Assembly (NCBI GenBank): GCA_016719015.1
Contig: JADKAZ010000001.1
Coordinates: 62,001 to 126,000 of the forward strand
Length of the DNA: 64,000 bases
Direction of reading: 5' to 3'
Origin: Chitinophagaceae bacterium
GTDB lineage: Bacteria; Bacteroidota; Bacteroidia; Chitinophagales; Chitinophagaceae
The notes under the pieces were generated by a model. The model saw only the letters and a program-made list of their open reading frames with translations. It had not been told where the DNA came from and did not search any database. A program made the position numbers and the translations under genes. Positions 32,956 to 42,380 of this stretch are shown here, piece after piece (the stretch's first letter is position 1; each line of letters opens with the position of its first letter).

Positions 32956-34035
32956 ATGAGAAAGTTATTCCTGCTGCTGTCCGGCATTATCGCTACTGGC
33001 ATTTACAGCTTTGCCTGCACTACTTTTTTCATCAATAAAAACGGGCAGATGATATTTGGCCGTAATTATGACTGGATCACCGGCAATGGAATGGTTTGTA
33101 CTAACCAGAAAGGATTGGCGAAAACTTCCAACAAAACAAAAGACGGAGCAACGATCAGTTGGGTATCACAATATGGCAGCATCACTTTTAATCAATACGG
33201 CAAAGAATTTCCCACCGGCGGTATGAACGAAAAAGGGTTAGTAGTTGAGATGATGTGGCTGGATGGGTCAAAATACCCGGTTGCCGATACCAGGCCGGCT
33301 ATTGGGGAATTGCAATGGATACAATACCAGCTTGATAATTGCAGTACGGTTGACGAACTGATTGAGACAGATAAGAAACTACGTATTACAGCTATTGGAA
33401 CTGCTCCTTTACATTTTTTAGTGGCCGATGCAAAAGGAAATGCAGCCACGATTGAATTTTTTGACGGCAAAATGAAAGTACATAGCGGCAAAGACATGCC
33501 TTTTCCTGTTCTTACAAATAACGCCTATGCCTCAGTACTAAACCAGGGCAGGGTTGCCGTCTCGGCACCATCTATCGATTACCTGTCATTCAATGATAAC
33601 TCAATTAACCGCTTCGCAAAAGCCTGTTACATGGTGAAACAATTTCAGGAAACTGATATTTCAATGCCGGTGATTGATTACTCATTTAGCATCCTTGATA
33701 AAGTTGCTCAGGGCACACACACAAAATGGAGTATCGTATATGACATAACCAATAAAAAAATCCATTTCAAATCACTCGGTTTTCCGCAAGTTAAATACAT
33801 TGAATTTTCAGTCTTTGACTTTACCTGCTCTTCAACAGCAAAAGCCTGGGAAATGAACCAGGCCCTCACCGGGGATATAGTAACGCTATTCGGTAATTAT
33901 TCAGAAGAATTGAACCGGAAGATCGTTGAAAAATCTTTTGAAGAAAGTAGAAGTGAGCTTACCGTAAGCGAAGAAGGTATTCGGGAAACATGGCGTTACC
34001 CTGCTGGAATTTCCTGTAAAAAGGTGGTTAATTAG
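32956..34035 (+). CDS. choloylglycine hydrolase/penicillin V acylase-family amidase
   Basis: A 359-residue exported Ntn-hydrolase of the linear amide C-N hydrolase family. Signal peptide cleavage after SFA at residue 20 would expose Cys21, the N-terminal nucleophile, in CTTFFINKNGQMIFGRNYDW. This self-exposure is the usual activation in Gram-negative members. GGMNEKGLVVEMMWLDGS is the second conserved block. Substrates in the family include bile salts, penicillin V and acyl-homoserine lactones; in a free-living bacterium the last is plausible but unproven. Single gene. Confidence 0.88.
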   Translation: MRKLFLLLSGIIATGIYSFACTTFFINKNGQMIFGRNYDWITGNGMVCTNQKGLAKTSNKTKDGATISWVSQYGSITFNQYGKEFPTGGMNEKGLVVEMMWLDGSKYPVADTRPAIGELQWIQYQLDNCSTVDELIETDKKLRITAIGTAPLHFLVADAKGNAATIEFFDGKMKVHSGKDMPFPVLTNNAYASVLNQGRVAVSAPSIDYLSFNDNSINRFAKACYMVKQFQETDISMPVIDYSFSILDKVAQGTHTKWSIVYDITNKKIHFKSLGFPQVKYIEFSVFDFTCSSTAKAWEMNQALTGDIVTLFGNYSEELNRKIVEKSFEESRSELTVSEEGIRETWRYPAGISCKKVVN

Positions 34036-34081
34036 TACCTGTTTTTAAAAATTAAATGATCGCCCTAACTTATTGAATATC

Positions 34082-34095
34082 TATTACATGTAATA
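34082..34095. promoter_or_regulatory. 14-bp perfect palindrome
   Basis: TATTACATGTAATA lies in the 245-base spacer before the 89-residue gene. It has no hairpin loop and no T-run, so it looks more like a dimeric-protein binding site than a terminator. No regulator gene is near. Confidence 0.35.
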
Positions 34096-34280
34096 TTCAT
34101 ATTGTATTCAAATTCGCCAAACATAGATATTTCATAGCCCAAAAACAAGTCAATCCCCTAATTTTGACAAGGATTATTAACCGGTCAAATTCTTACCATT
34201 TCAACCTGCCTTGAGTAACCGTTACTGTTTAAATTTCTAACCCAGGATTAAAGAGTAAAGAACAATTAAAAGGAAGCCTT

Positions 34281-34550
34281 ATGTATACCTATGACCTGCT
34301 GGAAACCGGATGCTATTACCTGGTAAAAGAAAAAGAGGAATCTCCCGTTACTATGATCAAAGTAGCGGTTGAGTCGGACCATTGCCTTTTTATTCAACGG
34401 TTTGATGCACCACTGGAAACAACCTGGAAATTAAAGAAAGATACACTGCATGATATAATTGAATGTCTCAGTGATGATGCTGTGAAAGCATGGGAACAGC
34501 ACTTCCAAAACAATCTCGGTGCTTTTTACGAAGGCGACGAGGAAGAATAA
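34281..34550 (+). CDS. small acidic protein of unknown function
   Basis: An 89-residue soluble protein with no signal peptide. It has two likely beta-strands around VTMIKVAVESDHCLFIQRF and an acidic end (YEGDEEE). I know of no family. It has a purine-rich AAAAGGA seven bases before the ATG, one of the few Shine-Dalgarno-like sites in this window, and a long A/T-rich upstream region containing a perfect palindrome. The even codon use and conserved-looking composition suggest a real gene. Confidence 0.6.
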   Translation: MYTYDLLETGCYYLVKEKEESPVTMIKVAVESDHCLFIQRFDAPLETTWKLKKDTLHDIIECLSDDAVKAWEQHFQNNLGAFYEGDEEE

Positions 34551-34638
34551 TGCACCAGCTACTCTTCATCCGTTCATATAAATTCATTAGAGAGGGTAAT
34601 TGAAATAAGCTACATTAGACTATTCAATCACCTCATTT

Positions 34639-36120
34639 ATGCGTAATTATTTTCAAGTACGATTATTTTTAATTGTTATTGCTGTTTCCTTTTCAGCCTT
34701 TTCTGTTGCTCAACCAGCCCCGGAAAATGATGACAATCTTCCTACTGATTATCTAAGTAAAGATTTTCATGCCGGGAGACGGGCTGCTCTACGTGAAATA
34801 ATGCCCAACAATTCAGTAATGGTTGTATTGGCCTACCCGGAAAGAACTTTTTCGGAAGATATCACCTACTTCTACCACCAGAACCCGGATATGTATTATT
34901 TCACGGGATATAAAGAACCTCATTCACTCCTGTTGGTTTTCAAAGAAAACCAGATAAGCTCTTCCGGGGAGTCATTCAATGAAATCTTATTTGTGCAGGA
35001 AAGAAATCCGCAAAGAGAACAATGGGATGGCAGGCGACTGGGAACAGACGGTGTAAATGAAAAACTCGGATTCAAAACAGTAATGAATGGAAAAGATTTT
35101 AAAGATTTTGTCATTGATTTTTCAAAATTTGATAAAATAATCCTTAGCCAATTACCGGCCGATGTAAAAAAGAACAGGTATGAAAAAGCTGATCTCTTCA
35201 GCCTCATTCAGCAGTTTAAAGAAAAGTCTGCTATGCCTGAGCAAATGACAAAGCAAAATAAGTTTGATTATAGACTATACCAGGACCTGACCGCCCAACT
35301 GAGAGAAATTAAGACTCCCGAAGAAATTAATTTACTCCGCAAAGCCATAGAAATTTCCTGCTATGGACAAAATGAAGTGATGAAAACTGTAAGGCCTGAT
35401 ATGTCTGAGCTGGAGATACAGGGCCTGCATGAATACGTTCACAAACGATATGGGGCTGAGGGAGTTGGTTATGGCTCCATAATTGGCTCCGGGGAGAATG
35501 GATGTATCCTGCATTATATGGAAAATACAAAAACCAAAATTGGCACTTCTATGCTGTTGATGGATGTAGGTGCTGAGTACCATGGATACACAGCTGATGT
35601 TACCAGAACTATACCGGTGGATGGTAAATTCTCCAAAGAAGAAAAAGCCATTTACCAATTAGTATATGATGCACAGGAGGCCGCTTTTAAAACATTAAAG
35701 GATGGTTCTAAATGGATGGATGCGACGAATGCAGCCAGGAATGTTATTGCTGATGGATTAATAAAACTTGGTATCATTACTAACAAAAACGAAGTAAGTA
35801 AATATTACCCGCATGGATTGGGCCATCACATTGGTTTAGATGTACATGACCGTGGCTTTTATGAAAACCTGAAGAAAGATATGGTCATCACTATTGAACC
35901 CGGCATTTATATTCCGGAAGGGAGTAAGTGTGATAAAAAATGGTGGAGCATCGCCGTTCGTATAGAAGATGATTTACTGATTACACAAAATGGATATGAA
36001 CTCCTCTCCCATTTTGCCCCCCGTAAAATTGAAGACATAGAAAAAATAATTGCGCAAAAAAGTGTGCTGGATAATTATAAATTACCACCGCTGAAGTCGG
36101 GACAAAAGAAGGGATTTTGA
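34639..36120 (+). CDS. exported Xaa-Pro aminopeptidase (aminopeptidase P family)
   Basis: A 493-residue M24B peptidase with a signal peptide (ends near SVAQ, residue 25). The N-terminal AMP-N domain covers about 45-190. The metal-binding creatinase domain contains DVGAEYHGYTADVTRT, the HGLGHHIGLDVHD histidine block, TIEPGIY and VRIEDD, so all five dinuclear metal ligands appear intact. It removes N-terminal residues before proline, here probably in the periplasm. It has a strong terminator shared with the convergent gene. Confidence 0.93.
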   Translation: MRNYFQVRLFLIVIAVSFSAFSVAQPAPENDDNLPTDYLSKDFHAGRRAALREIMPNNSVMVVLAYPERTFSEDITYFYHQNPDMYYFTGYKEPHSLLLVFKENQISSSGESFNEILFVQERNPQREQWDGRRLGTDGVNEKLGFKTVMNGKDFKDFVIDFSKFDKIILSQLPADVKKNRYEKADLFSLIQQFKEKSAMPEQMTKQNKFDYRLYQDLTAQLREIKTPEEINLLRKAIEISCYGQNEVMKTVRPDMSELEIQGLHEYVHKRYGAEGVGYGSIIGSGENGCILHYMENTKTKIGTSMLLMDVGAEYHGYTADVTRTIPVDGKFSKEEKAIYQLVYDAQEAAFKTLKDGSKWMDATNAARNVIADGLIKLGIITNKNEVSKYYPHGLGHHIGLDVHDRGFYENLKKDMVITIEPGIYIPEGSKCDKKWWSIAVRIEDDLLITQNGYELLSHFAPRKIEDIEKIIAQKSVLDNYKLPPLKSGQKKGF

Positions 36121-36128
36121 TTGTAAAA

Positions 36129-36160
36129 AAAATACGTCCCGTTTATCCGGGACGTATTTT
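36129..36160. terminator. bidirectional intrinsic terminator
   Basis: A perfect 13-bp stem (AAAATACGTCCCG / CGGGACGTATTTT, loop TTTATC) between two convergent genes. Confidence 0.92.
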
Positions 36161-36178
36161 GAAATAGTATCTAATAAA

Positions 36179-37861
36179 TTATAATACCTGGAAACGCCTC
36201 AATTCCTGGGTGTTTTGCACAGTACCTGCAGCATTCAGTGCTTCATATTTTATTAAACCAACACCCCTGGCATAATAACTCTTACCATAAAAATCAAGTG
36301 TAGTAGTAGCATCCTGCCAAACGCCTGGGGTTACTTCCACTTCAAACTTTTCTTCTACCACAATAACATTCTGATAAGTAACTGTTCCAAGAGAAGTTAC
36401 TACAGTAACAGCGATATCCTTTTGACCTGCTGGTATAGTAAAACTAAACCGAATGTTCAATGGTGTTGGTGGAGGCCCGGCAATTACTCCGGCAAAACCA
36501 CCAGATTTCCAATTGGTTCCCGCAGCTACATTATCCTTTACCATTATATAAGAGGACCAAACTGCAGGTGGATTATAACCAATGTAAGCACCAGCATCAA
36601 ACCATTCAAAGTAATCGCCGCCACTTCTGCGATAATAACCAGAGGAATCAGGGGGTGGCGTTACTCCATCATTCTGCATAAAAATATTATAAGTATCAGC
36701 ACCGACTGCAAGTGTTGGTGTAATTGCATTCCTATACAAAGAGTCATTGGCATTATCATCAAATTCATAACTCCAGTTACTGCCGGTTGTTCTTGGAAAA
36801 TAATCGTTCGGTAATACATTTACTACAAACGTACAGGTGCTGGTTCCAAAAGTTACTAGGAATGTCTGCGGTCCTGCTGTAGTGGGAGTTCCGGTTGCAG
36901 CAAGATTTATCAATTGGTTAGGGCCAACTGCTACAGTGCCTGTGCCTGCAAAACTAAACCCTGTGACAGTGTTTGTAGAAATACTGTATACTCCTGCGGT
37001 AGTAACACTTATTTGAATTTGTACAGAGTTGCTGGCTGCCATGGGGGTACCAACAACATAAATACCATTTACCGTTGATGGTGTACATGCTGCAGGACTT
37101 CCGCCTAATGTACCAACAGCAGGACTGCTCACATTTACCACAAAACTACAAGTGGTTGCGCCTACTGGCAGAGGTACTGTATTCACCCCTGCAGTAGTTG
37201 GTGTTCCGGAGCCGACTAATGTAACTGTATTGGCACCAAGTGTTGTAAATGTGCCGCTTTTAGTAAAGGTCATGCCCTGGTATGTTGTAGTTATATTATA
37301 GGTCCCGATAGTAGTAACTGTTACATTAATAGTTACCGTATTCGTAGCTGTAAGGGCTGTGCTTATGGCATAACTGCCATTTACAACAGCTCCGATACAA
37401 GTTGCCGGGGCACCATCCAACGTAAATACAGCTGGTCCGCCAGCACCAGCCGGCAAAACCGTAACAGCAATATCACAAATAGTACTGTCGTAGCTCACCA
37501 CAAAATTGTCAATACCAGCGGCAAAGGGTGTTCCATTACCTCTTAGCGTAACATTGGTGGGCCCCAATGCAGTAAAGGTTCCCGTCCCTCTGAAAAAATA
37601 TCCGTTAATTGTATCGGTCGTAATAATATAAGTTCCTGTACGGGTTACATTTACTGAAACAGTTATCGAATTTGTCGTGGGCACCAGCGGAGTGGTAGCC
37701 ACATAGGTTCCATTAATTGTTTTGGGAAGACAGTCACCTGTCACATCACTCTGCAGGCTACCCTCAGCCGGAGTATTACCTAATTCAAAACTTGATTCCT
37801 TCTGACAACCAATTATCACTATCAATCCCAACACCAGCCAATACAAGAAATGCTTTTTCAT
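36179..37861 (-). CDS. lipoprotein with three tandem Thr-rich repeats
   Basis: A 560-residue lipoprotein with the lipobox VIIGC at about residues 15-19. Residues ~43-350 hold three repeats of about 100 residues, each opening with a Cys and VNG(S/T/I)Y and ending with Cys-x-F-VVNV or similar, rich in Thr, Val and Gly. This suggests beta-sandwich (Ig-like) units with one disulfide each. The C-terminal ~200 residues form a different domain (YFPRTTGSNWSYEF onward). It is likely exposed on the outer membrane, as an adhesin or carbohydrate-binding protein; the role is not known. Confidence 0.75.
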   Translation of the reverse strand: MKKHFLYWLVLGLIVIIGCQKESSFELGNTPAEGSLQSDVTGDCLPKTINGTYVATTPLVPTTNSITVSVNVTRTGTYIITTDTINGYFFRGTGTFTALGPTNVTLRGNGTPFAAGIDNFVVSYDSTICDIAVTVLPAGAGGPAVFTLDGAPATCIGAVVNGSYAISTALTATNTVTINVTVTTIGTYNITTTYQGMTFTKSGTFTTLGANTVTLVGSGTPTTAGVNTVPLPVGATTCSFVVNVSSPAVGTLGGSPAACTPSTVNGIYVVGTPMAASNSVQIQISVTTAGVYSISTNTVTGFSFAGTGTVAVGPNQLINLAATGTPTTAGPQTFLVTFGTSTCTFVVNVLPNDYFPRTTGSNWSYEFDDNANDSLYRNAITPTLAVGADTYNIFMQNDGVTPPPDSSGYYRRSGGDYFEWFDAGAYIGYNPPAVWSSYIMVKDNVAAGTNWKSGGFAGVIAGPPPTPLNIRFSFTIPAGQKDIAVTVVTSLGTVTYQNVIVVEEKFEVEVTPGVWQDATTTLDFYGKSYYARGVGLIKYEALNAAGTVQNTQELRRFQVL

Positions 37862-37995
37862 AAAAGGGAATTATTTTAACCTTTAAAAATAAGACTATTT
37901 TGCTTACCACTACCGGCGAATAGGATAAGAATCCACAGAAATTCAACGATCTGGACAGGCGACAAAGTCGTATTTTCGTGGAAATCCTGAACAAT

Positions 37996-38688
37996 ATGAA
38001 GAACGTTTATTTCGCTTTTTTATTTTTCGCATTTACCTCTTGTAAGTCGCAACAGGGCACTGTCAGTAAACTTACCCCGGATGAGTTTGAAAAAGGCATT
38101 TCTTCCGCTGATGTGCAGTTGCTCGATGTACGGACTGCCGGTGAATACCAAACCGGGCATATTAAAAATGCCCTTCAGGCCGACTGGACTCAGAATAAAC
38201 AGTTTGTTGACCGTATTCAATATGTGGATAAAGACAAGCCAGTATATATCTATTGTCTTGTTGGAGGAAGAAGTGCTGCTGCCGCCGATTGGATGCGGAA
38301 GAATGGTTTCAAAAATGTGGTGGAACTCACCGGCGGTATCAACGCCTGGAAAAATGCCAGTAAGCCATTAGAAGGGAAAAGTAATGAAACACAACTGACC
38401 GTTGAACAATACTGGGCAAGCATCCCGAAAGATAAAACCACCCTGGTTGACTTTGGTGCCACCTGGTGTCCGCCCTGTGTGAAGATGAATCCCGTACTTG
38501 ATGAACTGCAAAACAATAAAGAACTGAACTTCCTATTGGTAAAAGTGGATGCCGGCATCCATACCGATGTAATGAAGGCACTGAACGTAGAGCCCATACC
38601 TGTTTTTATAGTTTACAAAGAAGGAAAAGAGGTGTGGCGCAAACAGGGAGTGGTGAGCAAAGAAGAATTGCTGACACAACTAAAATAA
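37996..38688 (+). CDS. rhodanese-thioredoxin fusion lipoprotein
   Basis: A 230-residue protein with a lipobox-like FTSC near residue 14. The rhodanese domain (about 25-115) has LLDVRTAGEYQTGHI and the active-site loop CLVGGRS, with the persulfide cysteine. The thioredoxin domain (about 125-230) has the redox motif ATWCPPC. The fusion suggests sulfur transfer coupled to disulfide reduction in the periplasm. I use the ATG at 37996; a GTG lies 18 bases upstream. It is followed closely by a metallophosphoesterase gene. Confidence 0.88.
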   Translation: MKNVYFAFLFFAFTSCKSQQGTVSKLTPDEFEKGISSADVQLLDVRTAGEYQTGHIKNALQADWTQNKQFVDRIQYVDKDKPVYIYCLVGGRSAAAADWMRKNGFKNVVELTGGINAWKNASKPLEGKSNETQLTVEQYWASIPKDKTTLVDFGATWCPPCVKMNPVLDELQNNKELNFLLVKVDAGIHTDVMKALNVEPIPVFIVYKEGKEVWRKQGVVSKEELLTQLK

Positions 38689-38719
38689 TCGCTTACAAAT
38701 ATTGTTTACCTTTTCATGT

Positions 38720-39643
38720 ATGAAGCGGAAAGGATTTTTACAAACAGCTGCGGCTGTTATCGGAAGCAGCCTTCTCCCGTCTTTATCATTTGCTGAAGAG
38801 GGAAAAAAGAAAGCTCTCCGCTTTGCACATCTTACAGACATACATGTAAAACCCGGGCTAATTCCTGAAACCGGAATGGCCAAAGCATTGCAGCATGTAC
38901 AGGGATTAAAACAACCAATTGATTTTATCATCAATGGTGGAGATGCCATTATGGATGCATTGGAAGCAAGCAAAGATAGAACACAGACGCAATGGAATCT
39001 GTTCAAAAATGTTTTACAGAAAGAAAATAGTCTTCCGGTGTATCATACTATCGGTAATCATGATGTATGGGGATGGTTCATCAAAGGCGAAAAACCAGAT
39101 AACGACAGGCTATACGGTAAGCAATGGGTACAGGAAATACTGGAAATGAAGCGATACTACAGCTTTACAAAAGGCCGCTGGCATTTCATTGTATTAGACA
39201 GTACACAACTTAACCCCGCCGGGGGTTATATCGGTAAGCTGGATGAAACCCAGTTGGAATGGCTACAACAGGAATTAGCCGCCATCCCTGCGGATAAATT
39301 CATTTGTATCGTTTCACATATTCCAATTCTATCTATTTGTTCCAGCTTGTTTTTTGATAAGACAGAAACCAACGGTGACCTGCTGATAAAAAGGAACCTG
39401 ATGCACACCGACTTTTTGACATTAAAAAAAATATTTCGTAAGTATTCTACTATAAAACTTTGCATCAGTGGACATATCCACCTGCAGGATGAACTGGAAT
39501 ATCTCGGCATTAAATATTATTGCAATGGTGCAGTTTCAGGCAATTGGTGGGGCGGATCGTTCCAGGAGTTTGCCCCGGCGTATGCAGTAATGGAATTGTT
39601 TGATGATGGCAGTTCGAAAAGAACGATGATGAAATATCAATAG
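38720..39643 (+). CDS. exported calcineurin-like metallophosphoesterase
   Basis: A 307-residue phosphoesterase with an N-terminal signal (MKRKGFLQTAAAVIGSSLLPSLSFA; the arginine pair of a Tat signal is only partly kept as KRK). All metal motifs are present: LTDIHVK, INGGDAIMD, IGNHDVW, VSHIPI and SGHIH. The substrate could be a phosphodiester or nucleotide, and neighbours give no clue. I prefer ATG 38720 to an in-frame TTG at 38702. It starts 31 bases after the rhodanese-thioredoxin gene. Confidence 0.9.
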   Translation: MKRKGFLQTAAAVIGSSLLPSLSFAEEGKKKALRFAHLTDIHVKPGLIPETGMAKALQHVQGLKQPIDFIINGGDAIMDALEASKDRTQTQWNLFKNVLQKENSLPVYHTIGNHDVWGWFIKGEKPDNDRLYGKQWVQEILEMKRYYSFTKGRWHFIVLDSTQLNPAGGYIGKLDETQLEWLQQELAAIPADKFICIVSHIPILSICSSLFFDKTETNGDLLIKRNLMHTDFLTLKKIFRKYSTIKLCISGHIHLQDELEYLGIKYYCNGAVSGNWWGGSFQEFAPAYAVMELFDDGSSKRTMMKYQ

Positions 39644-39673
39644 AACAGTTTACTTTGAGCGATATTTTTAAAT

Positions 39674-40702
39674 ATGAAGAAAGATCGTACCATCTTATTA
39701 TGTTTCGTTTTATTACTTACTCAATTTGTTGTTGCACAAAAACCTTCTGTAGAAATAGTAACGACAGGAAACAAAACAAGTATCCGGGGCCTGAGTGTTG
39801 TGAACGATAATATTGTTTGGGTAAGCGGTAGTAATGGCACTGTCGGTAAATCAAGTAATGGAGGAAAGAACTGGAAATGGATGACGGTAAAAGGATTTGA
39901 AAAAACTGATTTCAGGGATATAGAAGCTTTTGATGGAAGTACCGCCATTATCATGGGAATTGCTGAACCAGCCTATATTTTAAAAACAACAGATGGAGGC
40001 GATACCTGGAAAGTTGTATATGAAAACAAAGCCAAAGGAATGTTCCTTGATGCCATGGATTTTTGGAACAATGAATATGGAATGGTAGTGGGTGATCCGA
40101 TTGCAGGAAGAGCCTTTATGGCCGAAACATATGATAGCGGAGAAACATGGAAAGAGTTGTCAACAGATAAGAGACCCGCTACTGATTCAGGCGAAGCCTT
40201 TTTTGCGGCCAGTGGTTCTAATATCAGGCTTTATAAAAGCAAAAAATTCATCCTTGTCAGCGGAGGCTTAACAGCAAGTCTTTTTACTGTAACCAGTAAA
40301 GCCGTTATTCCCATTTTACAAGGGAAAGAAACAACCGGAGCTAATTCAATTGATGTTTACGATAATGGCAGCGGAAAACCCGGTAAACAGATGGTTATTG
40401 TTGGTGGCGATTTTAATGCCGATTCTTCTTCCGAAAAAAATTGCTTTATCTCTTCCAATGGAGGCAAAACATGGAAAGCCCCCACGATTCCACCACATGG
40501 CTATCGCAGTTGTGTTGAGTATTTATCAAAAAATGATTTATTAAGTTGTGGTATCAATGGTGTGGATTATTCATTTAATTCGGGCAGAACATGGCAATGG
40601 ATAAGTAAAGAAGGTTTCCATGTTTGCCGGATTGCAAAACAAGGTTCCGCCATTTACCTTGCAGGTGGGAACGGAAAAATTGGTAAGATTGTCTGGAAAT
40701 AA
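39674..40702 (+). CDS. exported Ycf48/BNR-repeat beta-propeller protein
   Basis: A 342-residue protein with a signal peptide (ends near VVAQ, residue 22). Repeated SNGGKNWKWM, TDGGDTWKVV, DSGETWKEL and SNGGKTWKAP units are BNR/Asp-box turns of the Ycf48-like propeller fold. In Bacteroidota it is often annotated as an oxidoreductase, without support. It probably acts as a structural or ligand-binding protein in the periplasm. It lies 30 bases after the phosphoesterase. Confidence 0.82.
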   Translation: MKKDRTILLCFVLLLTQFVVAQKPSVEIVTTGNKTSIRGLSVVNDNIVWVSGSNGTVGKSSNGGKNWKWMTVKGFEKTDFRDIEAFDGSTAIIMGIAEPAYILKTTDGGDTWKVVYENKAKGMFLDAMDFWNNEYGMVVGDPIAGRAFMAETYDSGETWKELSTDKRPATDSGEAFFAASGSNIRLYKSKKFILVSGGLTASLFTVTSKAVIPILQGKETTGANSIDVYDNGSGKPGKQMVIVGGDFNADSSSEKNCFISSNGGKTWKAPTIPPHGYRSCVEYLSKNDLLSCGINGVDYSFNSGRTWQWISKEGFHVCRIAKQGSAIYLAGGNGKIGKIVWK

Positions 40703-40730
40703 TTCGGGTTATAAGTTCAATTCCTATTTC

Positions 40731-41405
40731 ATGTTCAAAAAATTTTTCCAACGGCTGAAGTTTAAAATGATGGCAAAGCAACTTCGCCGCCCCAACGGTG
40801 CGATGGGCAGTAGAGTTGGCAACATGATGAATAAGGCGAATGAGTTTTTGTATGATTTTACACTAAGCGTAATGCAACCATCCTCCGGTCAGTCGATACT
40901 TGAAATCGGTTTTGGCAACGGAAAATTCTTTGATAAATTTTTTGCAAAAGCAGAAGGTCTGAAAGTTACCGGTCTTGATTTTTCAGAAACCATGTTCAAT
41001 ACTGCCAAAGGAAATAATAAGGAAAATATGGAGAGTGGTAAACTTTCGCTTCACTTCGGCAGCAGTCAACAGATGCCTTTCCCAGACAACAGTTTTGATA
41101 AAATATTTTGCATCAACGTCATTTACTTTTGGGATGAACCCCATCAGCATTTACTGGAAATATGCAGGGTACTGAAACCCGGAGGCAGGTTTTATGCAAC
41201 GGTCCGTACCAAAGAAAGTATGCTTAAAATGCCTTTTACCAAATATGGCTTCACATTTTACGAAACTGACAAGTGGAAATTACAGCTTACTGATGCTAAA
41301 CTACAATTCGTTGAAGAACGACCTGCTGATGAACCAATCATAGATTTCGATGGCGATAAATTACTGGTCCAGTCATTATGCGTAGTAGCAGAAAAAGGAA
41401 ATTAA
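40731..41405 (+). CDS. class I SAM-dependent methyltransferase
   Basis: A 224-residue methyltransferase of the UbiE/Methyltransf_11 type. Motif I ILEIGFGNGKFFDKF lies near residue 55, DNSFDKIFCINVIYFW near 120 and CRVLKPGGRFYATVR near 145. The N-terminus is basic. I start at ATG 40731; starting earlier in the same frame would overlap the preceding gene. Its stop is 3 bases from that of the convergent redoxin gene. Substrate unknown. Confidence 0.88.
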   Translation: MFKKFFQRLKFKMMAKQLRRPNGAMGSRVGNMMNKANEFLYDFTLSVMQPSSGQSILEIGFGNGKFFDKFFAKAEGLKVTGLDFSETMFNTAKGNNKENMESGKLSLHFGSSQQMPFPDNSFDKIFCINVIYFWDEPHQHLLEICRVLKPGGRFYATVRTKESMLKMPFTKYGFTFYETDKWKLQLTDAKLQFVEERPADEPIIDFDGDKLLVQSLCVVAEKGN

Positions 41406-41408
41406 AAG

Positions 41409-41993
41409 TTATAAGTTTTTCAATATTTCCAGCACACTTGGTCTTTTCTTGTAATCGGGTTCAAAGAAACGGTAGGTAACAGTTGATTCCTTGTCGATAA
41501 TATAAATAGCCGGTACCGGCAGATATTTTCCATTACCACCATTGTTCTTCTCTAAATCAATACCGGAATTACGATAGCGGGTAATTGTATTCTCGGGTAC
41601 TTCAAACTCAACTTCGTAAGCCTTCATTATTTTTAACCCTTCATCATAAAGAATAGAATATTCAGCTTTTGTTTTCTCCACCGTTTTAGTAATATTTTCT
41701 GGTTTTTCAGGGGATATAGCTATCAGCGTTGCCCCTTTATCTTTTATCAGTTGCAATGAATCCTGCAACCTGGATAATTCCTTATTGCAGTAAGGACACC
41801 AATACCCACGGTAAAACACCAAAACCACTTTACCTTGTTTCAGCAGGTCTTTCAATCTAACCTCTTTTCCATTCTGATCTTTTGCTTTGAAATCAGGGGC
41901 TTTAGAGGCTATAAATAGGCCTTCAGGAGCTTCTTGTGCACCAGCAAACTGAACAGCCATGATCAGGGAAACAACAAATAACAATCGTTTCAT
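41409..41993 (-). CDS. exported AhpC/TSA-family redoxin
   Basis: A 194-residue thioredoxin-fold protein with a signal peptide (cleaved after AGAQ). GYWCPYCNKEL contains the redox pair CPYC, and the Ser/Thr-rich ISPEKPENITK region is typical of alkyl hydroperoxide reductase-like (peroxiredoxin Q-related) proteins. It probably reduces peroxides or disulfides in the periplasm. No peroxide regulator is nearby. Confidence 0.87.
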   Translation of the reverse strand: MKRLLFVVSLIMAVQFAGAQEAPEGLFIASKAPDFKAKDQNGKEVRLKDLLKQGKVVLVFYRGYWCPYCNKELSRLQDSLQLIKDKGATLIAISPEKPENITKTVEKTKAEYSILYDEGLKIMKAYEVEFEVPENTITRYRNSGIDLEKNNGGNGKYLPVPAIYIIDKESTVTYRFFEPDYKKRPSVLEILKNL

Positions 41994-42112
41994 CTTTACA
42001 TTTTACAATTTAAAAATAACAATCATCGTGGTAATTAAAAGTCAAGTTCAGTTAAATTATGATAAAATTATTTTTTCCTATTTTTGATTAACCAATTACC
42101 AACTTATTACAT

Positions 42113-42379
42113 ATGTCAAATAGCCATCAGGAAAAATATTTCAGCAAAATGCTTCTTGGATTTAGTTCAATTATCGGAAGCGTTCTTGTCACTTTTTACG
42201 CTTTTTTCGAAACTGGAAAAGAAGGTGACTGGTATTTCTGGGCAATAGTTGCAGCCTTTTTATTATGCAGCGGCATATATTTCTGCGGGTCTGCCTTTGT
42301 ACATAAAATTAAATCAGATTTCAGCAAGCGACAAAAACAAAGGGAAGACCAACGCTCCAGAATTACATCAGCTGGTTAG
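42113..42379 (+). CDS. small membrane protein
   Basis: An 88-residue protein with two hydrophobic segments (about 14-32 and 40-58) and a basic, Gln/Arg-rich cytoplasmic-looking tail. I recognise no family. It is divergent from the redoxin gene and its stop is one base from the stop of the convergent DUF486 gene. Function unknown. Confidence 0.65.
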   Translation: MSNSHQEKYFSKMLLGFSSIIGSVLVTFYAFFETGKEGDWYFWAIVAAFLLCSGIYFCGSAFVHKIKSDFSKRQKQREDQRSRITSAG

Positions 42380-42380
42380 T

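Noticed and set aside
36422..36814. A 130-codon reading frame antisense to the repeat lipoprotein
   Set aside because: Low-complexity composition arising from the Thr-rich gene on the other strand; no start context.
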